Numbered from the stretch's first letter, positions 28,248-38,338 are shown. The stretch: 64,000 bases of DNA from Citrifermentans bremense R1 (GCF_000426865.1 NZ_AUGE01000005.1:186001-250000), one strand, 5' to 3'. Notes: generated by a model from the sequence alone, not told the origin. Program-made: numbers and translations.

Positions 28248-29126
28248 CTACTCGATGTTCTGCACCTGCTCCCGGATCTTCTCCAGCTCCGCCTTCAGCT
28301 CCACCACCAGGGCCGCCATCTGCGCGTCGTTCGCCTTGGAACCTGTGGTGTTCACCTCGCGGTTGATCTCCTGGAGCAGGAAATCGAGCTTGCGCCCCAC
28401 CGGTTCGCCGCTATTGAGCGTCTCGTCGAACTGACGCAGATGGCTCTCCAGGCGCACCAGCTCTTCGGTCACGTCGCACTTGTCGGCCAAAAGGGCGACC
28501 TCGACTGCCAGGCGCTCCTCCGGAACGTTCCCCTCGGTTAGGAGCTGGGTGATCCTCTCCTTCAAGCGCTGCGCGTACTCCTGCACCACGAGCGGCGAGC
28601 GCGCCGCCACCTTGGCGATCAGCTGGGCCAGCGCCTCGCGCCGCTTCTGGAAATCGGCGTAGAGCGATTCCCCCTCGAAGAGCCGCATCTCGTCCACCCG
28701 GCGCAGCGCGTCCTCCAAGGCGGCGACAAGCTCCGGCGGGATCTCCTCCAGGGTAGCCTCGGCCTCGGCGGCCACCGTGACCACGTCGCGCTGGCAGGCG
28801 ATCAACGAGAGCTTCACCTCCCCTTCCAGCCCCAGCGCCTCCTTGATGCTGGTGAACGCCTTGAGATAGCCGCGCGCAAGCGGCAGGTTCGCCGTCGGCA
28901 CCCCGAGCGACACCGCGTTTTCGACCTGGATGAATACGTCGATCTTGCCGCGCACCAGCCTCTCGGCCACCCGCTTCTTGATCTCGTTCTCGAACTGCAT
29001 CAGCGCGCGCGGGAGCTTTACCGTCACCTCGCCGTAGCGGTGGTTCACGCAGCGCACCTCGACTACGAACCTTCCCCCCTCGTGGGTGGACTCTCCCTTG
29101 CCATACCCCGTCATGCTCTTGATCAT
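28248..29126 (-). CDS. yicC: YicC family RNA-associated protein
   Basis: The 292-residue protein has both YicC domains. The N-terminal part is MIKSMTGYGKGESTHEGGRF with VNHRYGEVTVKLPRAL. The C-terminal DUF1732 part has RKLDFLLQEINREVNTTGSK and ends in a coiled segment. YicC proteins are now linked to endoribonuclease activity and small-RNA turnover in other bacteria. It is the gene before gmk. Confidence 0.93.
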   Translation of the reverse strand: MIKSMTGYGKGESTHEGGRFVVEVRCVNHRYGEVTVKLPRALMQFENEIKKRVAERLVRGKIDVFIQVENAVSLGVPTANLPLARGYLKAFTSIKEALGLEGEVKLSLIACQRDVVTVAAEAEATLEEIPPELVAALEDALRRVDEMRLFEGESLYADFQKRREALAQLIAKVAARSPLVVQEYAQRLKERITQLLTEGNVPEERLAVEVALLADKCDVTEELVRLESHLRQFDETLNSGEPVGRKLDFLLQEINREVNTTGSKANDAQMAALVVELKAELEKIREQVQNIE

Positions 29127-29155
29127 GCGCTCTCCTTAGTGAAAGCCTCGTACGG

Positions 29156-30145
29156 CTATTTCTGCTTTTCGAACAGTTTTTTCTCCCAGCGCCAGGCATC
29201 CTCGATGATGGTGCGCAGGCTGTTGTAGCGGGGGGTCCAGCCGAGCACGCTGCGGATGCGGTCGGCGACGGCCACCAGGTCAGCCGGGTCCCCCGGGCGG
29301 CGCGGCCCCTCGACTACCTTGAAGTCGACCCCGCTTACCTCCTTGACCACCTTGATCACTTCCCTGACGCTCCCGCCCTGCCCATATCCGACGTTGATGG
29401 TGCTCGACGTCCCCCCCTGCTCCAGGTACTTGAGGGCGTAGAGGTGGGCGGCGGCGAGATCCTCGATGTGGATGTAGTCGCGGATGCCGGTCCCGTCGGG
29501 GGTATTGTAGTCGGTGCCGAAGATGGAAACGCTGTCGCGCATCCCCAGAGCCGCCTGGCAGGCGACCTTGATCAGGTGCGTCGCGTCCGGGGTGCGCTGT
29601 CCCATCCGCGCCTGCGGATCGGCGCCGGCCACGTTGAAGTAGCGCAGCGCCACGTAGGAAAAACCGTGGGCGAAGGCGGCATCCCTCAGCATCCATTCGC
29701 TCATCAGCTTCGAGGTGCCATAGGGGTTGATGGGGACGGTGGGGCTATCCTCGGCGGCATGCCCCCCCTCGGGAATGCCGTAGACGGCGGCGGTGCTGGA
29801 GAAGATGAAGCGCTCCACCTGGTTGTCGACGCAGGCCTTGATCAGGTTCAGGGTGTTGCGGGTGTTGTTGGAATAATACTTGAGCGGCAGCAGCACCGAT
29901 TCCGGTGCTACGATGGCGGCGGCGAAATGCAGCACCGATTTGCACCCGGTTTCCCGCAGCACCTCGCCTATCTTTTTTTCGTCCGCCAGGTCGCCGACTA
30001 TGAGCCGCTCCCCGTTGATCAAGGCGTCGGCGCTCCCGGTCGAAAGGTTGTCGAAGACAATCACCTCGTGGCCCGCCTCGGAAAGCTGTCTTACTACATG
30101 GCTTCCAATGTAGCCAGCCCCACCTGTAACAAGAATCGCACCCAT
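29156..30145 (-). CDS. galE: UDP-glucose 4-epimerase
   Basis: From the ATG at 30145 (GGAGG five bases upstream) the protein has 329 residues, the usual GalE length. It has the extended short-chain dehydrogenase fold with TGGAGYIGSHVV, the catalytic Ser/Thr in FSSTAAVYG, and YGTSK as the YxxxK pair. It interconverts UDP-glucose and UDP-galactose for cell-surface sugars. It lies 29 bases before yicC and may share its transcript. A longer frame runs upstream but has no ribosome site. Confidence 0.93.
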   Translation of the reverse strand: MGAILVTGGAGYIGSHVVRQLSEAGHEVIVFDNLSTGSADALINGERLIVGDLADEKKIGEVLRETGCKSVLHFAAAIVAPESVLLPLKYYSNNTRNTLNLIKACVDNQVERFIFSSTAAVYGIPEGGHAAEDSPTVPINPYGTSKLMSEWMLRDAAFAHGFSYVALRYFNVAGADPQARMGQRTPDATHLIKVACQAALGMRDSVSIFGTDYNTPDGTGIRDYIHIEDLAAAHLYALKYLEQGGTSSTINVGYGQGGSVREVIKVVKEVSGVDFKVVEGPRRPGDPADLVAVADRIRSVLGWTPRYNSLRTIIEDAWRWEKKLFEKQK

Positions 30146-30174
30146 AGATGCCTCCATCGTTTTGGATAATGAAA

Positions 30175-30202
30175 GAGGGTCTAGCCCTTGGACTAGACCC
30201 TC
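30175..30202 (-). promoter_or_regulatory. Near-perfect palindrome in the galE leader
   Basis: The arms GAGGGTCTAG and CTAGACCCTC flank eight bases, about 30 bases before the galE start and followed on the minus strand by TTTC. It could be an operator or a weak attenuator hairpin. Confidence 0.5.
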
Positions 30203-30294
30203 GATACTTCGGCGCTCTCGCCGGCAAGGCCACATGTGCAAACCCGAAGCCACAACCGCAGCGCGGACGGTATCAACAGCCAATAAGGCGAATA

Positions 30295-30323
30295 TTTATA
30301 GCATTTACCCACTCCCCGCGCAA
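30295..30323 (-). promoter_or_regulatory. Candidate sigma-70 promoter of galE
   Basis: On the minus strand TTGCGC (30323-30318) and TATAAA (30300-30295) are separated by 17 bases. It implies a leader of about 140 bases containing the palindrome at 30175-30202. Confidence 0.5.
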
Positions 30324-30380
30324 CGATTAATTCGGTCCAAGAACCGATTGAACCGCCCCCCCTGCCGGGCGCACACACAA

Positions 30381-30408
30381 AAAGGCCGCATCGTTTGATG
30401 CGGCCTTT
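30381..30408 (-). terminator. Rho-independent terminator after the Lys-rich secreted protein gene
   Basis: The perfect 12-bp stem AAAGGCCGCATC / GATGCGGCCTTT with a four-base loop is followed by a T run on the minus strand. Confidence 0.88.
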
Positions 30409-30429
30409 CCGAGTTCAGGAACCAAAGCG

Positions 30430-30804
30430 TCACCTTCCGCCACCGCCGGTCCCCGCGCCGCCTGCGCCTGCCCCGCCTTCGGTGCCGCCCGGGGTTCCCA
30501 TGGTCCCGCTCGGGCCGCCGGTAGCAGGTGTGCCGTAGTTGGGCTCGGTAGTGTTAGTGGTCCCGGTAGTTGCCCGGCGCGTCGATTTCTTCGACTTCTT
30601 GCTTCTTTTCTTTTTCTTCTTCTTGGTAGTGTCCTGGGTCTTGGTCTTGTCCCCCGCCGCACCCGCGGTCGGGACGTCATAGGGTGGTTGGCCTTTGGTG
30701 TCCATGGTTTCCGCCGGCACGCTGGGACTATCTACGGCCGAGACAATACCGGCAAACGACACGGCAACCAGGGCACTAACAATGATGGACAGCACTCTTT
30801 TCAT
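30430..30804 (-). CDS. Small secreted low-complexity protein (Lys cluster, Gly/Thr-rich tail)
   Basis: The 124-residue protein is not recognised. It starts 8 bases after GGGGAGG and has a clear signal peptide (MKRVLSIIVSALVAVSFAG ... VSA). The mature part has no hydrophobic core: residues about 59-78 are a strongly basic run of Lys, Arg and Ser, and the rest is Gly/Thr/Pro-rich with TGG and GGAG repeats. Such sequence suits a disordered periplasmic or outer-surface polypeptide that binds something negatively charged, but that is speculation. It has its own terminator. Confidence 0.7.
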   Translation of the reverse strand: MKRVLSIIVSALVAVSFAGIVSAVDSPSVPAETMDTKGQPPYDVPTAGAAGDKTKTQDTTKKKKKKRSKKSKKSTRRATTGTTNTTEPNYGTPATGGPSGTMGTPGGTEGGAGAGGAGTGGGGR

Positions 30805-30919
30805 GATGAGCCTCCCCTTGTTTATTAAACAACCGCCCCACTATATCATGAAATTAAAAAATGCAAATTTTTACCCGATTTTTTCCCGCGCACCGTTGAA
30901 CCCCACTCACCACAGAGGA

Positions 30920-30996
30920 CACAGAGGAGAACCAAGGCCAAAGCTGACGTTTTCGGTTTTGCCTGTACTGTATTTCGTTTTTGATTCTCCTCTGTG
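30920..30996. repeat. CACAGAGGA-type intergenic inverted repeat
   Basis: CACAGAGGAGAA (30920-30931) and TTCTCCTCTGTG (30985-30996) are exact complements about 53 bases apart. The left side is preceded by another CCACAGAGGA copy. No gene is seen in 30805-31117. Confidence 0.65.
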
Positions 30997-31117
30997 GTGG
31001 AGCTTTTGTCTGCGTCACGCCCTCGAAGTGGAGCAGCGGCAGCGCCCCGACACCTTGACACGTCGAAAACAATGGTTATATTTCTCTAACCAAAAATCAA
31101 ACAAAGGAGGAAAGGCG

Positions 31118-31282
31118 TTGAAGACCCCGAAGCCGCTCGACCTAGTGATCGACCAGTACCAGATTCTTATGACAAAGCTAAAGTCAACCCGCGACGTTCA
31201 GGAGAAGAACAAGCTCTTCCGCAGACTGGCCAACCTTCTTGCCGTGATGGAATTTCTCCTCACAGTTAACAAATCTTCTTAA
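31118..31282 (+). CDS. Small hypothetical protein (54 residues, TTG start)
   Basis: The reading frame starts with TTG at 31118, placed after a near-perfect AAAGGAGG (31104-31111) six bases upstream. The product is MKTPKPLDLVIDQYQILMTK followed by a mostly helical, charged sequence ending in LAVMEFLLTVNKSS. No domain is recognised. A strong ribosome site and helical amphipathic pattern support a real gene. It is followed at 77 bases by the CHAD gene. Confidence 0.6.
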   Translation: MKTPKPLDLVIDQYQILMTKLKSTRDVQEKNKLFRRLANLLAVMEFLLTVNKSS

Positions 31283-31359
31283 GACAAAGATCCTGACATG
31301 AAGATGGTGCTATAATCCTGCCTGTCACAGTATCGGCACTTACATGAAAGGCGAAGGTC

Positions 31360-32337
31360 ATGGCCCGCTCCATTCCAAGCACAGGCGAACCAGGTTCCCT
31401 TCGGATCTGGTTCGCCTCCCGCACCACACTAACCGCAGCCGCAAAACTCTTTTTCGCCAACTGGAAGCAAGTATCGAAGACGCTGGAGGAGGAACAACTC
31501 CACGACCTGCGCGTCGCCTCACGCCGCCTGCGGGAGGCGCTGGCACTCTTCGAACCCTGCTTTCCCTCGGATGCAGCGAGCAAGCTGTCAAAGCGGGTCA
31601 GAAAGGTGACCCGGATGCTGGGCCCGATACGCAATGCCGACGAGGCCCGTCTCTTTTTCCTTGAACTAAAGCAAAGCAGGCCACAGACCGACACGGCGGT
31701 GCTGGACGAGCTTTTGCGCGCACTTGAGCAGGAGCGCGGGCTGGCGCGCAGCCAACTCGCCGCGACCTTGCGCCACCCCCGCGAGCGCCGGCAGACCGCC
31801 ATGCTGCTGGACGCTCTGCACGACAGGCTCAACCTCTTCCGGGGCCAGAAGGAAAACCCCTTCCTCGACTTCCGCACCTTCGCGGAGGGGGCGCTCACCG
31901 AACGCGCCGAAACTCTCGCGGTACTCCTTCCGTCGGCGGCCATTGAAGGAGATCCCGCGGCACAGCACAGGCTGAGGATCGCGGTGAAGAAGATGCGTTA
32001 CCGGGTGGAGCTTGTGGAACCGCAGCTGCCATCGGCGGGTGCCTTGAGGGACAAGCTGAAGAGCCACCAGGAGGTGCTGGGGAAACTGCACGACCTGGAC
32101 GTTTTTACCGGGATGGTGCGGGAAAGGGTGGCCGACGGGGCGGCCAAGGAGGAACTGCTGGGCGTAATGGAACAGCTAAGGCACGAGCTTTTCACACGGT
32201 TTCTGGAGCTGCTCCAGGCGATGCCGCTTGCGGCGGTGCCTGAAGAGGTCAGACTTCTCTTTCCTCGACGCCCCCAGCCAGGTCCAGCAGGCAGCCGGCA
32301 GTCGCGCGGCAGACCTTTTCCGCGAAGGCAAGGTTGA
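31360..32337 (+). CDS. CHAD domain protein
   Basis: The 325-residue protein is a helical CHAD domain with the conserved His and basic residues: EQLHDLRVASRRLREAL near residues 47-63 and HRLRIAVKKMRYRVEL near 205-220, plus LGKLHDLDVF. CHAD proteins bind polyphosphate; some are linked to polyphosphate granules. There is no CYTH domain. The last 30 codons overlap the 3' end of the M28 peptidase gene tail to tail, and this Pro/Arg-rich tail (RRPQPGPAGSRQSRGRPF) does not look like part of the domain. Confidence 0.85.
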   Translation: MARSIPSTGEPGSLRIWFASRTTLTAAAKLFFANWKQVSKTLEEEQLHDLRVASRRLREALALFEPCFPSDAASKLSKRVRKVTRMLGPIRNADEARLFFLELKQSRPQTDTAVLDELLRALEQERGLARSQLAATLRHPRERRQTAMLLDALHDRLNLFRGQKENPFLDFRTFAEGALTERAETLAVLLPSAAIEGDPAAQHRLRIAVKKMRYRVELVEPQLPSAGALRDKLKSHQEVLGKLHDLDVFTGMVRERVADGAAKEELLGVMEQLRHELFTRFLELLQAMPLAAVPEEVRLLFPRRPQPGPAGSRQSRGRPFPRRQG

Positions 32338-33169
32338 GGGTCTCTAGCGTGTCGCTCGGCTCGTGGTAGTTTGGGTTTCTGAAATTTGTTGTGTCGGTCA
32401 GCATCACCGCGGGGAAACCGAGGTCCCAGAAGGGGGCATGATCCGACCTCCTGGTGTCGCGGAACATCTCCCCGTTGCCCGGAACCGCCAGGGGAACTAC
32501 CGGAAGAGCGGCGCCATGGCGCTTGATCGACTGGGAAAACCCCTGCAGCAGCACTTTTGAGTTTTCGTTGCCGATCGCGGCCAGGAAGTTCCCCTGAGAA
32601 GGCACCTCCAGCGGCAGCCCCGCCGGCACGGTCTGCAAGGCGGAGTCGGATGCGAAGGCGACCGATTCCAGCACCAGCACCCCCTCGATATCCCACCCTT
32701 CCTCTTTGGCCCGGGCAGCGAGCGCCCGGCTCCCCCTGAGTCCGCTGCCGGACACCTCTTCGTCGGCATTTTCCTCCAGGTTCACCGCCACGAACTGGAC
32801 CGTCTTTTCCATGGAGAGCCCGCTCAAAGCAGTGGCTATTTCCAGGAGAACCGCCACGCCGCTTGCGTTGTCGTCGGCCCCGGGGGAGTTGGAAACGGTA
32901 TCGTAATGAGCCAGCACCAGCAGCCGGCGCCTGGGGAAAAGCCTGCCGCGCCGGGTGGCAATCACGTTGCTGAACTCGCTGCCGTTGTCGAGGAACAGGT
33001 GCTGTTCGATGCTGTACCCCAAGGCTTTCAGGTTGTCGCTTACATAAGCCCGCGCGCGCTCCAGGGCGGCCGGGGCCGCCACCGGGTGCCTCACCCCTTC
33101 CAGCTCCTCGATGTGCTTTCTGATCCGTTCCACCGAGATCTTCGCCAACGCCTGCCGAACCAGTTCCAT
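32249..33169 (-). CDS. M28 family zinc aminopeptidase-like protein
   Basis: The 306-residue protein has the M28 metal site: LAHYDTVSNSPGADDNASG (His88, Asp99/100), NLEENADEE (Glu132/133), a Ser/Asp loop RSDHAPFWDLGFPAVM, and the final His in YHEPSDTLETL. It should bind two zinc ions and remove N-terminal residues from peptides. I see no signal peptide, so a cytoplasmic location is likely. It overlaps the CHAD gene by 89 bases at the 3' end. Confidence 0.88.
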   Translation of the reverse strand: MELVRQALAKISVERIRKHIEELEGVRHPVAAPAALERARAYVSDNLKALGYSIEQHLFLDNGSEFSNVIATRRGRLFPRRRLLVLAHYDTVSNSPGADDNASGVAVLLEIATALSGLSMEKTVQFVAVNLEENADEEVSGSGLRGSRALAARAKEEGWDIEGVLVLESVAFASDSALQTVPAGLPLEVPSQGNFLAAIGNENSKVLLQGFSQSIKRHGAALPVVPLAVPGNGEMFRDTRRSDHAPFWDLGFPAVMLTDTTNFRNPNYHEPSDTLETLNLAFAEKVCRATAGCLLDLAGGVEEREV

Positions 33170-33194
33170 CCTCGCTCCTTACGCCTATTTGCCT

Positions 33195-33764
33195 TTACTT
33201 TCCCTGCGCCTTAAGTTGCTGCTCCAGTTGCCGGATCCGCTCCTCGTCCTTTTGCACCTCTTCCAGTTTTTTCAAATAGGCGACGCGGGCGGGAATGGGG
33301 GACGAGAGCGGCGATTTGTTGACATAAGGGTTGTCCTTGAAGGTCGACTTCCCCTCGGCTCGCTTCTTCTCGAATTCCTTTATCTCTTCCCGAGAAGGGT
33401 TTCGCCCCTTGGCCAGTTGCCACTTGCGCCGCAGGCGGGCCAGTTCGGCCTGCTTCGCCGCCAGGTCCTCCCTGAGCTGGTTCAACTCCGTGCTCGCGCG
33501 ATCCCCCTCAGGAGGTGTGGGCGCGGGCGCTGCCGCGGGGGCACCCTCCCCTTTAATTGCGGGTGGTGTCGGGGAGGCAGTTTTCTTTTCCCCGGCGACC
33601 GATTGGATCTCCCTCGCCCGATTCAGGTACTTCTCCGGTACGCGGTCGGCATCGTCGGTGAAATGGGTCACGCCCTGGTCGTCGCGCCACTGGTAGCTCG
33701 CAGCAGGGGCGATGCCCGGCGCAAAAAAGGCGAGAAGCAGGGTACTAATCACGAGATGTCGCAT
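33195..33764 (-). CDS. DUF4124-domain exported protein with coiled coil
   Basis: From the ATG at 33764, preceded by GGGGGAGAT, the protein has 189 residues. A signal peptide (MRHLVISTLLLAFFAPGIAPA) precedes a DUF4124 motif (YQWRDDQGVTHFTDDADRVP). A Pro/Ala-rich linker follows, then long charged helices with heptad pattern (residues about 95-125 and 165-189). DUF4124 proteins are exported and of unknown function. It lies 25 bases upstream of the M28 gene on the same strand. Confidence 0.82.
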   Translation of the reverse strand: MRHLVISTLLLAFFAPGIAPAASYQWRDDQGVTHFTDDADRVPEKYLNRAREIQSVAGEKKTASPTPPAIKGEGAPAAAPAPTPPEGDRASTELNQLREDLAAKQAELARLRRKWQLAKGRNPSREEIKEFEKKRAEGKSTFKDNPYVNKSPLSSPIPARVAYLKKLEEVQKDEERIRQLEQQLKAQGK

Positions 33765-33960
33765 ATCTCCCCCAAGAAACGAACCGTCAGCCACGGAGAA
33801 AATCCGAGAAGTTCACAGTCAAAACCACGCTTCCGGTACAAGGCTCGCCTGACCGGCATCCGAGGCAGGGACGATAATATGCATATCGCGGAAATTGTCA
33901 ATTTTCTTTTAAATACTCTCATAGGTTGCGCCGCATTCTGGTGGAACGAAGCCAGACGTA

Positions 33961-33993
33961 AAAAAGGCCGGGAAGTATCTCCCCGGCCTTTTT
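33961..33993. terminator. Bidirectional terminator downstream of the ribbon-helix-helix gene
   Basis: The 12-bp stem AAAAAGGCCGGG / CCCGGCCTTTTT with a nine-base loop has A/T runs on both sides. It terminates the minus-strand gene ending at 34058. Confidence 0.88.
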
Positions 33994-34057
33994 CATTCGA
34001 ATTCCAACGCGTACTTTTTTTCTCTTTCCTGCCAAGCCCCCCCTTGCCGGCGCCCGG

Positions 34058-34222
34058 TCAGGAAGGATCCTTCGCGGGGACCGCCAATAGCGCCTCCCGC
34101 ATCAGGTCCGAGACCTTCATGTTGGTCTGTTTCGACAGGTGTTCCAGGGTCTCGCGGTCTTCATGGGTTACCCGTACCGAGACCACATGGTAGCGTACGT
34201 TCTCCTTCTTCTTCTTTCTCAT
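34058..34222 (-). CDS. Ribbon-helix-helix DNA-binding protein (54 residues)
   Basis: The ATG at 34222, eight bases after GGGGAG, opens a 54-codon frame. The product MRKKKKENVRYHVVSVRVTH continues with EDRETLEHLSKQTNMKVSDLMREAL, a typical ribbon-helix-helix: one basic strand then two helices. Such proteins are small dimeric repressors or antitoxins. No toxin gene is adjacent. It lies 39 bases downstream of sucD on the same strand and is followed by a strong terminator, so it may be the last gene of the sucCD transcript. Confidence 0.75.
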   Translation of the reverse strand: MRKKKKENVRYHVVSVRVTHEDRETLEHLSKQTNMKVSDLMREALLAVPAKDPS

Positions 34223-34261
34223 ACGCACTCCCCATTGCCACCTCGCCGTGGCAGTAAGTAC

Positions 34262-35140
34262 TTACGGCTTGTAGACCTGCAGCAGCGCCTGGGCCATCTC
34301 CGCCGGGCTGTCGGCAACGCTGATGCCGCATTCCCTCAAGACAGCTACCTTCTCGGTCGCGGTCCCCTTGCCGCCGGAGATGATGGCGCCGGCATGCCCC
34401 ATCCTTTTACCCGGGGGAGCGGTGACGCCGGCGATGTAGGCCGCCACCGGCTTTTTCATATTCTCCTTCACGAAGCGCGCGGCCTCCTCCTCGGCGTTCC
34501 CCCCGATCTCCCCGATCATGATCACCGCATCGGTGTCGGGATCCGCCTCGAAGAGCCTCAAGCAGTCGATATGGCTCGTGCCGTTCACCGGGTCGCCGCC
34601 GATGCCGACGCAGGTGGATTGCCCGAGCCCGATGGAGGTGAGCTGCCATACCGCCTCGTAGGTGAGGGTGCCGGAGCGCGACACGACGCCGATCCTGCCG
34701 GGCTTGTGGATGTAGCCGGGCATGATGCCGATCTTGCACTGGCCTGGAGTGATCACTCCGGGGCAGTTGGGTCCCACCAGGCGGGTCCGCTTCCCCACCA
34801 GGTACTGCTTCACCTTCACCATGTCTAGAACCGGTATCCCCTCGGTGATGCAGCAGACCAGCTCAACGCCGGCATCGACCGCCTCCATGATGGAGTCCGC
34901 AGCGAAGGGGGGCGGGACGTAGATGACGGACGCGGTGGCGCCGGTTTGGTGAACCGCTTCGGCGACCGTGTCGAATACAGGGAAGCCGTCGATGACCGTC
35001 CCCCCCTTCCCCGGGGTTACCCCCCCCAGCATCTGCGTGCCGTACTCGCGCGCCCCTTGGGCGTGGAAGAGCCCCGTGGCGCCGGTGATCCCCTGGGTGA
35101 TGACCCTGGTTTCCTTGTTGATCATTATGCTCATGGTCAT
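34262..35140 (-). CDS. sucD: Succinyl-CoA synthetase alpha subunit
   Basis: The 292-residue protein shows [20 protein letters not shown] (CoA-binding Rossmann start), [10 protein letters not shown], and the phospho-His loop [17 protein letters not shown] near residue 245. It joins SucC in the reversible succinyl-CoA/succinate step of the TCA cycle. It begins six bases after sucC. Several ATGs cluster at the start (35140, 35134, 35125), and the exact one is unsure. Confidence 0.95.
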   Translation of the reverse strand: MTMSIMINKETRVITQGITGATGLFHAQGAREYGTQMLGGVTPGKGGTVIDGFPVFDTVAEAVHQTGATASVIYVPPPFAADSIMEAVDAGVELVCCITEGIPVLDMVKVKQYLVGKRTRLVGPNCPGVITPGQCKIGIMPGYIHKPGRIGVVSRSGTLTYEAVWQLTSIGLGQSTCVGIGGDPVNGTSHIDCLRLFEADPDTDAVIMIGEIGGNAEEEAARFVKENMKKPVAAYIAGVTAPPGKRMGHAGAIISGGKGTATEKVAVLRECGISVADSPAEMAQALLQVYKP

Positions 35141-35146
35141 CCCCCC

Positions 35147-36316
<1,170 letters not shown>

Positions 36317-36700
36317 ACTCCCTCCTTAAAGATCGGGTTCTGACATATCACCAGCAAACTGCCAACAGCATTAACTATCGCTTGTTTTATTTTGACTCAA
36401 AAACGGGCAGGGAAGAATGGGCCCTAGCATAATATGTCAACATCGTTTTAGCAAACTGTTTTATAAAAAACCTGTTACAAAATTGGTCCGACCACGACAA
36501 CCTTTCAAAGAAGCCGGCGCAGCCCACAATTTAAGACGCAAATCCGGCAGATTACCCCGCAGGCACGCCAACCCGCCCTAGTATCGACACCTACTGGTCA
36601 TGCGTCAAAACAGACACCATCGCGTCCTTTTCCATGAATCAACGCTGAGGTAAAAATAAAACACGCTGTAAACATTTTCGGCAAACTAAACGTTTCGGAC
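36317..36700. other. Intergenic region upstream of sucC
   Basis: These A/T-rich 384 bases contain no gene I can support. A TATTAT near 36433 (minus strand) with TTGACA just before it, and a run of T-rich tracts, suggest promoter DNA for sucCD, but the spacing does not fit a standard promoter. Confidence 0.4.
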
Positions 36701-36739
36701 AAAAAAAATCCCCCACCACCGGCAAAGGTGATGGGGGAT
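36701..36739 (-). terminator. Rho-independent terminator of dctA
   Basis: On the minus strand ATCCCCCATCACC pairs with GGTGGTGGGGGAT (one mismatch) around TTTGCC, followed by TTTTTTT. It is 36 bases after the dctA stop. Confidence 0.88.
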
Positions 36740-36774
36740 CGAAGATACGAAGATAGGTTCTGAGCTCGGTGTGT

Positions 36775-38094
36775 CTAAGCCTCTTCGGGCTCGGGGTCCA
36801 TCATCAGCAGGTCAGCCTCCCCGGCAGCCTCATCCAATTCCTTGTTCAGCACCTGCGACATGCGGGTCGCGTTCAGCTCGTTTTCCCAGCGGGAGACGAC
36901 CACGGTAGCGACGCCGTTGCCGACCAGGTTGGTAAGGGCACGCGCCTCGGACATGAAGCGATCGATCCCGAGGATGAGGGCAAGCCCCGCAACCGGGATG
37001 GTGGGGATGGCGGCAAAGGTTGCGGCCAGGGTGACGAAACCGCTGCCGGTGACGCCTGCGGCCCCTTTCGAGGTAAGCATCAGCACGCCCAGGATGGTCA
37101 GCGTCTGGGTCAGATCCAGCGGGGTGTTGGTCGCCTGCGCCACGAACACCGCAGCCATGGTGAGGTAGATGGAGGTGCCGTCCAGGTTGAAGGAATAGCC
37201 GGTGGGAATCACCAGACCGACCACGGACTTGGAGCAGCCGAGGTTCTCCAGCTTCGCCATCAAGCGGGGAAGCGCGGATTCGGAAGAGGAGGTCCCCAGC
37301 ACGATGAGGAGCTCTTCCTTGATATAGGAGATGAACTTGAAGATGTTGAAGCCGCACAGCTTGCCGATGGTGCCGAGCACCACGAAGACGAAGAGCAGGC
37401 AGGTCAGGTAGAAGCTCCCCATCAGCATCCCGAGCTTGGTCAGCGAGCCCAGCCCGAACTTCCCGATGGTGAAGGCCATGGCGCCGAAGGCGCCGATGGG
37501 AGCGAACTTCATGATGATGTTCACGACGCCGAAGAAGGCGTGAGCCACATCGTCGATCATGCGGTACACCGGCTTGCCCTTCTCGCCCATGGCGGAAAGC
37601 GCCAGGCCGAACAGGATGGCAAAGAAGAGCACCTGGAGGATTTCGCCCTTGGCGAAGGCGTCGACCACGCTATTGGGGATGATCCCCAGCGCAAAATCGG
37701 CGAAGCTGTGGGACTTGGCGGCGGTAGCCGTGTAGGTGGCGAGCCCCTTGGTGTCCAGCTTGGTGACATCGGCGTTCATGCCGACTCCCGGCTGGATCAC
37801 GTTGATCACCACGAGCCCGATGGCAAGCGCCAGGGTGGAGACCGCTTCGAAGTAGAGGAGCGCCTTGCCGCCGACGCGGCCAACCTTCTTCATGTCGTCC
37901 ATGCCGGCGATGCCGGTGACCACTGTGCAGAAGATGATGGGGGTGATGATCATTTTGATCATCTTGATGAACCCGTCACCCAGCGGCTTCATCGCGGTAC
38001 CGGTGTCCGGCAGGTAGTAACCGAGCGCTACGCCGATCGATATCGCCGTCAATACCTGGAAGTACAGATGCTGGTAAAACTTCTTTGTTTTCAT
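36775..38094 (-). CDS. dctA: C4-dicarboxylate:cation symporter DctA
   Basis: The 439-residue membrane protein belongs to the dicarboxylate/amino acid:cation symporter family. It shows the serine-rich re-entrant loop [13 protein letters not shown] near residue 270, [21 protein letters not shown] near 300, [16 protein letters not shown] near 345, and [22 protein letters not shown] near 385. Fumarate, succinate or malate are the likely substrates, useful for fumarate respiration and succinate exchange. A sigma-54 promoter and palindromic upstream sites precede it, and an NtrC-type regulator and sensor kinase lie next to it. Confidence 0.93.
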   Translation of the reverse strand: MKTKKFYQHLYFQVLTAISIGVALGYYLPDTGTAMKPLGDGFIKMIKMIITPIIFCTVVTGIAGMDDMKKVGRVGGKALLYFEAVSTLALAIGLVVINVIQPGVGMNADVTKLDTKGLATYTATAAKSHSFADFALGIIPNSVVDAFAKGEILQVLFFAILFGLALSAMGEKGKPVYRMIDDVAHAFFGVVNIIMKFAPIGAFGAMAFTIGKFGLGSLTKLGMLMGSFYLTCLLFVFVVLGTIGKLCGFNIFKFISYIKEELLIVLGTSSSESALPRLMAKLENLGCSKSVVGLVIPTGYSFNLDGTSIYLTMAAVFVAQATNTPLDLTQTLTILGVLMLTSKGAAGVTGSGFVTLAATFAAIPTIPVAGLALILGIDRFMSEARALTNLVGNGVATVVVSRWENELNATRMSQVLNKELDEAAGEADLLMMDPEPEEA

Positions 38095-38177
38095 GGGCTC
38101 TCCTTTTACTGTGACTATTTCAACTTCAATGAAGCGTCATCGCATAAAAATCGCAGCGGCTCTCGACACCACATATC

Positions 38178-38194
38178 AGCAAGAGGAGTACCAA
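38178..38194 (-). promoter_or_regulatory. Sigma-54 promoter of dctA
   Basis: On the minus strand the sequence TTGGTACTCCTCTTGCT has GG and GC separated by exactly ten bases, the -24/-12 geometry of RpoN promoters (consensus TTGGCAC-N5-TTGC). Transcription would start near 38167, about 73 bases before the dctA ATG. Confidence 0.75.
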
Positions 38195-38264
38195 TCATCT
38201 GTTTACATTTACAAGTTACTGTGAGGACACAAGAAAATACTGTTTTAGAAGAAAAGGGCGACCG

Positions 38265-38294
38265 CAATGGTGTTAACCAAAGTAAATACCATTG
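38265..38294. promoter_or_regulatory. Proximal inverted repeat upstream of dctA
   Basis: CAATGGT (38265-38271) and ACCATTG (38288-38294) are inverted around GTTAACCAAAGTAAAT. The 14-base CAATGGTGTTAACC at 38265-38278 recurs as its exact complement at 38365-38378, centre to centre 100 bases. Probable regulator site. Confidence 0.55.
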
Positions 38295-38338
38295 AAGAAG
38301 AGCGGCAAAAGGGACGTGAAAGCGGGAAGATAACCGGC

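Noticed and set aside
36769-38295. 508-codon plus-strand reading frame
   Set aside because: It mirrors dctA, is full of His/Asp/Gly typical of antisense of a membrane protein, and has no ribosome site.
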